Positions 13,879-20,546 of a stretch of 20,546 bases of DNA are shown here, one piece after another. The notes below the pieces were generated by a model. The model searched no databases. It was not told the DNA's origin and worked only from the letters and a program-made list of their open reading frames with translations. The position numbers were made by a program, and so were the translations under genes. The number at the start of each line of letters is the position of its first letter. The first letter of the stretch is position 1. Source of the stretch: Bacillota bacterium (GTDB lineage Bacteria; Bacillota; Clostridia; Christensenellales; UMGS416); the NCBI GenBank assembly GCA_023428265.1, contig JAEYYW010000062.1, positions 1 through 20,546 of the forward strand. The letters are read 5' to 3'.

Positions 13879-16496
13879 CTATTCCTCGCCACGGATGCCC
13901 TCCATGATCACTCCGGAGTTGATCCGTCTCAGCGGCACCAATGCTGACACCATGGCCACAAGCGCGGATACGCCCACCGCGATCAGGATCTGGACCCAGG
14001 GCGGCGACCAGGGGAATTCCCGCACAGAAATCATGGTGTTGTAGATCCACCAGGACAGCGCGGTGCCTGCGACAGATCCCACCAGCGCGGCCGCCGCGCC
14101 ATGCAGCACACTTTCCATCGCGATCATCCGCCGCACGTTGCTCTCGGCCATTCCAATGGCGCGCATCACGGACAGCTCGCGGGTGCGAAGTATGATGTTG
14201 GTGCTAATCGTGTTGATGATGTTCAGGCAGCCGATCAGCGAGATCACCGACACAAAACCATACAGGAAGATACTCAGCACCACCCAGATCTGCTTCTGGC
14301 TCTTTGCGGCCTCATCAAAGTCATATACATTATAATCCCCGTCATACTTTTCCAGGTAGGCCTTGACCTGGCTGCGGTCCGCATTTTCCTGCATCATGAC
14401 GACCACCTTGCTGGGGAACGGAATTACGGGAGCAAGCTCCTGATAAAGCTTTTCCGCTCCGATGGCCATAATGCCGCCATTGGTCCGCACATCTCCGGAC
14501 AGTCCTTCCTCGACTACGGCCAGCACCTTGACCTTCCGCGTGATCATCTCCACATGCTCCGACTCATCACCCTCCTTGTTTGGAAGGGGGAAGGAAATGT
14601 CGATGGCATCTCCGACGGTGAGCTTGGTCAAGTCAGCCAGAACCACCCTGTTGTTCTGATTGTCGTAAAGCGCTGCACCATTGATCAGAATGATGCCCTG
14701 GCCGCTGAGGTATGCTTCCCGATCGATTTGCTTGATTCCGAGGCTTTCCAGCATGGTGTCAAGCGATTCGTCTCCATAACAGATCAGGCTTCCATTGGCA
14801 AGCTTTACAACATCATTGCCCAGTTCCAGGCCATATCCATCCTGGAGGAGTTCAACGGCTCTGTCGTTCAGTTTGTTTCGCGGCAAAACCGCTTCTCCCC
14901 CCCAGGCTGCGGAGTTCCTCAACACATAATCCACACCCTGCATGCCGCGCAGCGAAGCGATTTCCTGATCGGTCCACCCCAACCCCTGCTTGAAGTTTCT
15001 GGTTGTTACCGTATAGCTGGGCACATCGGCGTCATTCACCACGCCGGATTGGAAGGAGAACTGCACCAGGGAGCTGAACACGATGAACAGCACAATGCTG
15101 ATTACCATGGAGAACACCGTGATATAGAAACGCTTGCGGTTCCGGCCAAGGTTTTTCCACGCCATCCAGCCTTCAGCTCCCAAGAGCTTCAGCACGACGC
15201 GATAGCGGTCCGTTTTGCGAAACTTCTCCTTCTTGAACGCGCCGGTGCCGCGCACCGCTTCCATCGGTGATATTTTCCCGGCTTTGCGGGCAGGCAGCAG
15301 CGCGGAAAGATAGATCGTGAACGCGCCGATCAACACGCTGGCCAGCACCAGATACGGTGACATGATCAGCCGCATGCCGCCCCGAACCAAAGTCGGCGCA
15401 ACGGCGGAGATCACGGCAAACACAATGGCCATCGCGATGGCGCCGCACACAATGCCGATTGGGATGCCGATTGCGCCCAGAATCAGAGCCTCACGGAACA
15501 CAATGTTTCGGATCTGCCTTGGGGTGGCCCCCACGCATCGCAGCAAACCAAACTGCGACACGCGCTCAATCACAGAAATGTTGAATGCATTGTAGATCAC
15601 CGCAATGGTCGCAATGATGACCAGCAGAATGATGACGCCGAACACTGCCAGCATGCTAGTATTCAGCATTTCATTTAGGCTCTGGGCATAGAGCCGGAGG
15701 ACCCGATCATTGAAGGTCACTGCTGCCTGGCCCTCTGCAACACTGATCCCGGCTGCAGACACCATACGCTTGGTCTGGTTGTGAATATCCACAATGGACT
15801 TCATCTTCAGATAAACCGTATAGCTGCCGTCCTTGGGCAATGAGGCCGGATCCACAAAGGCGACAGCCCTGCCGAAGTTCCGGTTGTCAATATAGTTGGG
15901 TCTCAACAGCCCGACCAGCGTGTATTGCCTGGACTCGCGCTTGGCGAATAACTCCGAAGGGTCGCTGTACTCATCGGTCAGAAGCGGTGTGCCATCGGGC
16001 AAGGACCGGGTGCCAAGATCCAGTGTGATCTTGCTGCCCAGCTTCACATCACCGGAAAAATACTTGACAGTCCAGTAGTCCAGGGCAATCTCGCCTTCTG
16101 CGGCCGGCATCCGGCCATCCTCAAGCTCATAAGGCAGCAGCGACAACGCTCCCCCATCCATCTGGCGGACAGACAGATATTTATAGGGCGGGTCGGTATC
16201 ACTCTTGCCATTGGAGGAATAGGCGGCAAAGCCCAGGTCTTCCGCCACACCGGCTGCTTCCAGGCCGATGTTTTGGCGCAGCACAGCCACCTTGTCGCCG
16301 GGCACTTTTTTCACTGCAGCGTGGTAACTGCCGTTTTCCCGGATCGTCATGCGCATGTTGGCGTCAAACATACTGAAGAAGATGGCGCCGACGCCGGTGA
16401 TCAGCGCCACGGAGAGAATTATGCCGATCACTGTGAGCACCGAGCGCTTCTTCTGCACGTGCAGATATTTGCTGGTGATATCGATATAACTCTTCA

Positions 16497-16497
<1 letters not shown>
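13879..16497 (-). CDS. ABC transporter permease with two FtsX domains (MacB/LolE-like)
   Basis: This is an 872-residue membrane protein built as a tandem of two FtsX-type units. The predicted helices are at 18-42, 283-308, 337-362 and 382-402 in the first unit, and 459-480, 738-760, 795-815 and 834-854 in the second. Large extracytoplasmic domains (about 43-282 and 481-737) lie between. Cytoplasmic coupling motifs appear as E-R-V-S-Q-F-G-L-L-R-C-V-G-A-T (311-325) and R-E-L-S-V-M-R-A-I-G-M (773-783). Such permeases act mechanically, exporting or extracting lipids, peptides or antibiotics, rather than importing solutes. The ATG overlaps the ATPase stop by one base (TGATG), so the two are coupled. 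The eight-helix duplicated plan differs from the ten-helix BceB type. The substrate is unknown. Confidence 0.92.
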
Positions 16498-17177
<680 letters not shown>

Positions 17178-17218
17178 CTATTCTTCCTCCAGTAAAATGA
17201 TTGCGGTTTACAGCAGAA

Positions 17219-17227
17219 AGTATAGCA
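17219..17227 (-). promoter_or_regulatory. Candidate extended -10 promoter of the ABC exporter
   Basis: The minus strand reads TGCTATACT, an extended -10 (TGnTATACT). The -35 position at 17 bases is poor (ACTTTC), as expected of an activator-dependent or extended -10 promoter. A TTGACT lies too close to serve as its -35. The transcript would have a leader of about 35 bases before the ATPase gene. Confidence 0.4.
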
Positions 17228-17258
17228 AGTCAAGATGAATGGAAAGTGTTTGGGAAGA

Positions 17259-17272
17259 TTACAGAATTGTAA
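17259..17272 (-). promoter_or_regulatory. Inverted repeat TTACA-N4-TGTAA upstream of the ABC promoter
   Basis: This perfect 5-bp inverted repeat with a 4-base gap is centred about 44 bases upstream of the candidate -10, where response-regulator activators often bind. The arms are short and the region is AT-rich, so chance is possible. Confidence 0.3.
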
Positions 17273-17305
17273 GAATCGCCTTAGTTGGTTCAGCAGTGAG
17301 AAAGT

Positions 17306-17647
17306 TCAATCTGGCATTGAATAGGCAAACCCCAGCCACACGCCGAAATTATCCTGCACAACATAATACCGGTTCCCGGTGAGATCAGCCTCTTCGTAAT
17401 ATGGATAACTGCGCATCGGGCAGAACCGGTATTGATAATTGCCATGGAAAAGCTGCGGTTTGTTCAGGAACTTCAGCTCCGTCTCCGTGACCGATTCCAC
17501 GACGATCATCGTTTTTTGGGCCAAACCCCTGAAGATATCGTCGCTTTGCTGCTGGATCGGACTTTCGGCACGCAGCGCATCCATGTCGCGCTGCATCGCG
17601 GCGCACACAGGAGGCTGGCCCGGATATGTGGCGCGTCCGCTCTCCAT
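17306..17647 (-). CDS. Unrecognised 113-residue protein
   Basis: I do not recognise this family. The ATG at 17645-17647 has a perfect GGAGG seven bases upstream, which supports a real gene. The protein has no signal peptide or membrane helix. The first half (about 15-50) is likely helical, with many Met, Gln, Arg and Asp residues. The second half is rich in Tyr and Phe (Y-Q-Y-R-F, Y-P-Y-Y, R-Y-Y-V-V, then W-L-G-F-A-Y-S) and looks like a small beta-sheet domain. Its two cysteines are not arranged as a metal site. It lies after the HD-domain gene and before the ABC exporter. Its ribosome binding site is inside a strong hairpin, so expression is probably controlled or low. A role with the kinase or exporter is only a guess from position. 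Confidence 0.6.
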   Translation of the reverse strand: MESGRATYPGQPPVCAAMQRDMDALRAESPIQQQSDDIFRGLAQKTMIVVESVTETELKFLNKPQLFHGNYQYRFCPMRSYPYYEEADLTGNRYYVVQDNFGVWLGFAYSMPD

Positions 17648-17654
17648 CAGAAAA

Positions 17655-17689
17655 CCTCCGGCAGATGATAGTGCATCATATGCCGGAGG
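17655..17689 (-). promoter_or_regulatory. Long hairpin covering the ribosome binding site of the 113-residue gene
   Basis: On the minus strand 9 bases, CCTCCGGCA, pair perfectly with TGCCGGAGG. A single mismatch follows, then 5 more base pairs (ATGAT / ATCAT) and a 5-base loop. The 3' end of the stem, GGAGG (17655-17659), is the ribosome binding site of the 113-residue gene, so the fold would block its translation. TTTTCTG follows, so the same structure may also act as a weak intrinsic terminator of the HD-domain gene, whose stop lies 82 bases upstream. Both readings are compatible. Confidence 0.7.
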
Positions 17690-17770
17690 CGTTGGGAGCG
17701 TCTCTTGCCAATGTTTGTGACCGGTGCGGAGCCCGGCCCCTGCATTGACATTATGTTTTGGTTGCGATGA

Positions 17771-18349
17771 TCACGACAAGTTGCCTTGCAAGCCCAGCTC
17801 TGCGGCTTGGCTGCGCATACCAAGTATTGTCTGCTCAATGATGGTGTCCAGCGGCAGGCCCAGCATGGCTGCGCCGTCCTCAATCACCTTTCTGGAGCAG
17901 CCGGCGGCAAAGCTCGGCTGCTTGAATTTCTTCTTCACCGAGCTCAGTTCCAGATCCAGAATGCTCCTGGAAGGGCGCACCGCCACAGCTGCTGCGATGA
18001 TGCCGGTGAGCTCATCGATGGTATAGAGCACCTTTTCCATCGTGTGCTCCGGCTTTACATCGCAAACCAAGCCCCAGCCATGGCTCACCACGGCGCGCAC
18101 GACGCCTTCGTCAATGCCGCGCCCGGTCAGGATCTCCTGCGCTTTGGCACAATGTTCTTCCGGAAATTGCTCAAAGTCAATGTCGTGCAAAAGGCCGACC
18201 ACGGCCCACTTTTCTTCCTCGCCTTGCCCGAGATAGGTGGCGAAGTGGCGCATCGCCGCCTCCACCGCAAGGGCGTGGCGGATGTGCCACTCCTCCTTGT
18301 TATACTCCCGGAGCAGCGCAAGGGCTTCCTCTCTGGTTGGTACAGACAT
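17771..18349 (-). CDS. HD-domain protein (putative metal-dependent phosphohydrolase)
   Basis: This 192-residue protein is of the small stand-alone HD-domain type common in Clostridia. The likely metal ligands are His25 (R-H-A-L-A-V-E), His55-Asp56 (L-L-H-D-I-D) and Asp112 (Y-T-I-D-E-L-T-G). His90 in S-H-G-W may also take part. HD proteins hydrolyse phosphate esters of nucleotides or cyclic nucleotides; the substrate here is unknown. The ATG at 18347-18349 has GGGGAG six bases upstream. The longer reading adds 20 residues across the leader and is not credible. It lies 109 bases after the sensor kinase with its own promoter, so it need not be part of the two-component operon. Confidence 0.85.
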   Translation of the reverse strand: MSVPTREEALALLREYNKEEWHIRHALAVEAAMRHFATYLGQGEEEKWAVVGLLHDIDFEQFPEEHCAKAQEILTGRGIDEGVVRAVVSHGWGLVCDVKPEHTMEKVLYTIDELTGIIAAAVAVRPSRSILDLELSSVKKKFKQPSFAAGCSRKVIEDGAAMLGLPLDTIIEQTILGMRSQAAELGLQGNLS

Positions 18350-18386
18350 GCTGTTCTCCCCTTTGTGCCATATCGTTCTGGCAACT

Positions 18387-18416
18387 ATGATAACGCCGGT
18401 TGAAACCAAAGGTCAA
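18387..18416 (-). promoter_or_regulatory. Putative sigma-A promoter of the HD-domain gene
   Basis: On the minus strand there is a TTGACC -35 (18411-18416), an 18-base spacer and a TATCAT -10 (18387-18392), about 37 bases before the ATG. The spacer contains the small palindrome GGTTTCAACC (18399-18408). No terminator of the preceding kinase gene is evident, so readthrough is possible. Confidence 0.55.
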
Positions 18417-18458
18417 ATCAAAGACAGGTTCATCTGGCGCACCGGTAATAGAATAGAA

Positions 18459-19712
18459 TTACTGCAATGTCTTCAGAAACATCATTTCAAACAAGCTGCC
18501 CTCCCCTCTTCTGCTCTTCACCGTGAGGCTGCCGCCCTGCCCCTCCACAATGGCCTTCGCCATCGCCAGCCCAATGCCGACGCTGTTGGGTTTGACTGTG
18601 CTGGTGCTGCGGTAAAACCGCTCGAACACATGGGGGATGTCTTGCGCGTCAATCCCCTCCCCGCGGTCGCGGACTGCCAGCGACGCGGTGAGCGCCGTCT
18701 GATCCAGCTCTATTGTGACGGAACTGCCGGCGCGGCTGTGCTCAATGGCGTTTTTCAGGATGTTGATCACTGCCTCGGCAAGCCACGGGCCGTCCCCAAT
18801 CATTGAGGCATCCGGATGAAGCTCGCGCACCGCCACGGCAACACCGGCATCCGCCGCCATCGCGGAGAGTGCGGAGACCGCCTCATCCACCACACCGCGC
18901 AGCGGCACAGGCTCTTTTCTGAACTGTATGCTGCCGGCCTCCAGACGGGCCATTTTCAGCAGACTTTGGATCAGCCACTCCAGCCGCTGCAGCTGCAGCC
19001 GCCCCAGGGCGAGAAACTCGCGGCGCTGCGCGGGGTCCATCATCTCATTTTCAGACATTAGGTCATTATAGACCACAAGGGTGGAAAGCGGCGTCTTCAG
19101 CTGATGGGAGATATCTGATATGGTGTTTTTCAAAAAGACTTTTTCCGCCATGAGTTGCTCCAGGTTGAGTTTCAGGCGGTTGGCCATCTGGTTGAACCGG
19201 TGCCCCAGGATTTCAAAATCCCCCTCCTCACCGGCGGGCAGCACAACGGAAAAATCACCGTCCACAGCCTTTTCGGCGGCTTCGGCGATGCGGCGGGCCT
19301 TGCGATAAATCTTCGAGTAGCCGCCTGCTGCCATCGCCAGCGAAGCGGCCACCGCCAGCAGCGGCACTGCGACCGCCGCCAGATAAAGCCAGGGCAGCTT
19401 GCCCACCAGGATTGGGTCACTGCTTGCAGGCGCGTCGGTGCCGTATCCATAGCTTAAGAGAACCTGCCTGCCCAACGCCACATCCCCGGCTTCAGCGGGC
19501 ACGACCACAGCCCCGACCACATCGGGAAGCACCTCCGGGCGGGCAGCAGCAACCTTGCCGATAAGGGCGGATGCCTGGTCAACCACCGCGGCCTGCAATG
19601 CCTTCGTGAGCACGGCAGCCAACACAACCATCATCGCAGCCAGCAGAAAAAACAACAAAGCCAGCCGTTTCGTATGGGCTCTAAACTCCGGGTTGCGCCA
19701 AAGCCTGGCCAT
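18459..19712 (-). CDS. Two-component sensor histidine kinase (HAMP-HisKA-HATPase)
   Basis: This 417-residue membrane kinase autophosphorylates and passes phosphate to the regulator encoded just before it. It has two transmembrane helices (17-38 and 107-130) around a small extracytoplasmic segment of about 68 residues, and a HAMP-like linker (about 132-186). The H-box I-S-D-I-S-H-Q-L-K-T-P-L-S carries the phosphorylated His203. The ATP-binding domain has the N-box I-L-K-N-A-I-E-H (318-325), the G1 box D-R-G-E-G-I-D (349-355), F-E-R-F-Y-R (363-368) and the G2 box G-I-G-L-A (379-383). All key residues are present. The ATG at 19710-19712 has AGGAGG seven bases upstream and lies one base after the regulator stop. 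A start 6 codons further up would overlap the regulator. The signal is unknown. Confidence 0.95.
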   Translation of the reverse strand: MARLWRNPEFRAHTKRLALLFFLLAAMMVVLAAVLTKALQAAVVDQASALIGKVAAARPEVLPDVVGAVVVPAEAGDVALGRQVLLSYGYGTDAPASSDPILVGKLPWLYLAAVAVPLLAVAASLAMAAGGYSKIYRKARRIAEAAEKAVDGDFSVVLPAGEEGDFEILGHRFNQMANRLKLNLEQLMAEKVFLKNTISDISHQLKTPLSTLVVYNDLMSENEMMDPAQRREFLALGRLQLQRLEWLIQSLLKMARLEAGSIQFRKEPVPLRGVVDEAVSALSAMAADAGVAVAVRELHPDASMIGDGPWLAEAVINILKNAIEHSRAGSSVTIELDQTALTASLAVRDRGEGIDAQDIPHVFERFYRSTSTVKPNSVGIGLAMAKAIVEGQGGSLTVKSRRGEGSLFEMMFLKTLQ

Positions 19713-19713
19713 G

Positions 19714-20403
19714 TCACACCCTCCTGACATCGGCGTCCCATTTATACCCCACGCCGCGCACCGTCACAATGGGCGGCGGTTCACCCTGCCCCGCCTCCAG
19801 CTTTTCCCTCAGGCGGCGGATGTAGACAGACAGGGCATTGTCGTCCACAAACTCACCGTCAATGTCCCAGATTGTCTCCAGCAGGCGGCTGCGGCCCAGC
19901 ACCTGATGGGGGTTTCCCATCAACGCCAGCAACAGGCGGTATTCCAAGCTTGTCAGGGCCAAATCCTGGCCCTCTTTCTGCACCCGGCTTTCCAGTGTGT
20001 TGACCGCAAGGCCGGCGCTCATCAGCCTGCCGCCATCCTCACCGGCCTGGCCGGTTCGGCGCAGCACGGCCTTGATTCGTGAAACCAGCTCCCGGATGCG
20101 GAAGGGCTTGGTGATATAATCATCTCCGCCCAGATCCAGGCCCATCACAATATTGACTTCCTCATCGCAGGCCGTGAGAAAGATCACCGGCATGGAGCTC
20201 TGCCTGCGGATGAGGCGGCAGATGTCATACCCGGTGCCGTCGGGCAGCATCACATCGAGCAGCGCAAGGTCATAGCTCTGACCCAGCAGCTCTTTTGCCT
20301 TGGACACGTTGCTGGCGATGGAAACGGAATAGCCCTCGTTTTTCAGTGCGTATTCCACACCGAGGGCCAGATTGGCGTCGTCTTCCACAAGCAGGATGTT
20401 CAT
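19714..20403 (-). CDS. Two-component response regulator, OmpR/PhoB family
   Basis: This 229-residue transcription factor has a receiver domain (1-115) and a winged-helix DNA-binding domain (about 130-225). The receiver has the acidic pair Glu7-Asp8-Asp9, phosphoacceptor Asp50 in L-L-D-V-M-L-P-D-G, the switch Thr77 and Lys99 in D-Y-I-T-K-P-F. The output domain shows L-T-S-L-E-Y-R-L-L, the recognition-helix region N-A-L-S-V-Y-I-R-R-L-R-E-K-L and the wing G-V-G-Y-K-W. The ATG has GGAG five bases upstream. It is the first gene of the regulator-kinase pair. Probable targets are its own promoter and possibly the ABC exporter downstream, judged by position only. Confidence 0.96.
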   Translation of the reverse strand: MNILLVEDDANLALGVEYALKNEGYSVSIASNVSKAKELLGQSYDLALLDVMLPDGTGYDICRLIRRQSSMPVIFLTACDEEVNIVMGLDLGGDDYITKPFRIRELVSRIKAVLRRTGQAGEDGGRLMSAGLAVNTLESRVQKEGQDLALTSLEYRLLLALMGNPHQVLGRSRLLETIWDIDGEFVDDNALSVYIRRLREKLEAGQGEPPPIVTVRGVGYKWDADVRRV

Positions 20404-20426
20404 GGGATCTCCGGTTCGTATCGTAG

Positions 20427-20442
20427 TAATACCGGTATTATA
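20427..20442 (-). promoter_or_regulatory. -10 element and overlapping 14-bp palindrome before the response regulator gene
   Basis: On the minus strand TATAAT (20437-20442) lies 33 bases before the regulator ATG. The perfect palindrome TAATACCGGTATTA (20427-20440) overlaps four bases of it and extends over the likely start of transcription. No good -35 is seen at 17-18 bases. The palindrome is a plausible operator, either for a dimeric repressor or for autoregulation. Confidence 0.5.
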
Positions 20443-20492
20443 AGATGAATCGGGGAGAAGATGCTAGTAGCGGCGGCGTGCATTGTGTCCGG

Positions 20493-20546
20493 CTAGAAAT
20501 CCACACCCAGCCTTGCCTTCACGCCGCGGTCATAGGGATGTTTCAC
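20493..20546 (-). CDS. C-terminal end of an unidentified upstream gene (cut by window edge)
   Basis: The minus strand reads in frame from the edge as V-K-H-P-Y-D-R-G-V-K-A-R-L-G-V-D-F and then a TAG stop, 89 bases before the response regulator. The composition looks like real protein and the spacing suits the end of an upstream gene. Seventeen residues are too few to name a family. No terminator follows it clearly, so transcription could run on into the two-component pair. Confidence 0.4.
   Translation of the reverse strand: MKHPYDRGVKARLGVDF

Noticed and set aside
13714..13947. Possible 77-residue gene on the plus strand in the gap before the ABC permease end
   Set aside because: It has no ribosome binding site, crosses the ABC terminator hairpin and runs into the permease coding region.
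14101..15270. 389-codon open frame opposite the ABC permease
   Set aside because: His/Gln-rich antisense product with no start signal; the permease frame is supported by two FtsX domains and coupling to its ATPase.

Overview
The window looks like a chromosomal segment of a Gram-positive, endospore-forming Firmicute, probably an uncultured member of the Clostridia with a fairly GC-rich genome. The evidence is a SpoVT regulator, a SpoVB-type flippase, a SpoIID-domain lipoprotein, the spoVT / flippase / mazG / HU / rqcP gene order known from Bacillus and Clostridium, an LCP-family wall enzyme, strong GGAGG ribosome binding sites, and intrinsic terminators. All genes but one (the SpoIID-domain gene, 5245-6267) are on the minus strand, so they are read from right to left. 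Coding density is high and no gap without a gene exceeds about 215 bases. I saw no rRNA, tRNA, insertion sequence, CRISPR array or phage gene.

Layout from the left edge. (1) 1-5122: pgsA (cut by the edge, own promoter), then the tightly packed group rsmA > large radical-SAM protein > DUF2344 partner > rng, where successive genes overlap by ATGA or lie within about 15 bases. This is an RNA-modification and RNA-processing cluster. (2) 5245-6267: the SpoIID-domain lipoprotein on the plus strand, diverging from rsmA and converging on ispDF over a GC-rich hairpin. (3) 6329-12033: spoVT > SpoVB/MurJ-like flippase > mazG (YabN type) > HU > rqcP > ispDF. It is split by terminators after spoVT and after HU, with matching promoters before the flippase and before HU. 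(4) 12180-13664: an LCP enzyme with its own promoter, a dyad over that promoter, and a terminator. (5) 13879-20403: two-component regulator and sensor kinase, an HD-domain protein, an unrecognised 113-residue protein, and a two-gene FtsX/MacB-type ABC exporter ending in a strong terminator. A 17-residue C-terminal scrap of another gene sits at the right edge.

Most of the window is housekeeping and sporulation biology with known relatives. The parts that deserve a second look are regulatory or poorly known: a long hairpin that buries the ribosome binding site of the 113-residue orphan (17655-17689); a perfect 14-bp palindrome on the -10 element of the two-component operon; an 8-bp inverted repeat over the LCP promoter; overlapping sporulation-type and vegetative-type promoter matches before spoVT; and the radical-SAM/DUF2344 pair, whose substrate is not established to my knowledge. 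I found no convincing wholly new system. The closest candidate is the kinase / HD / orphan / ABC exporter neighbourhood.
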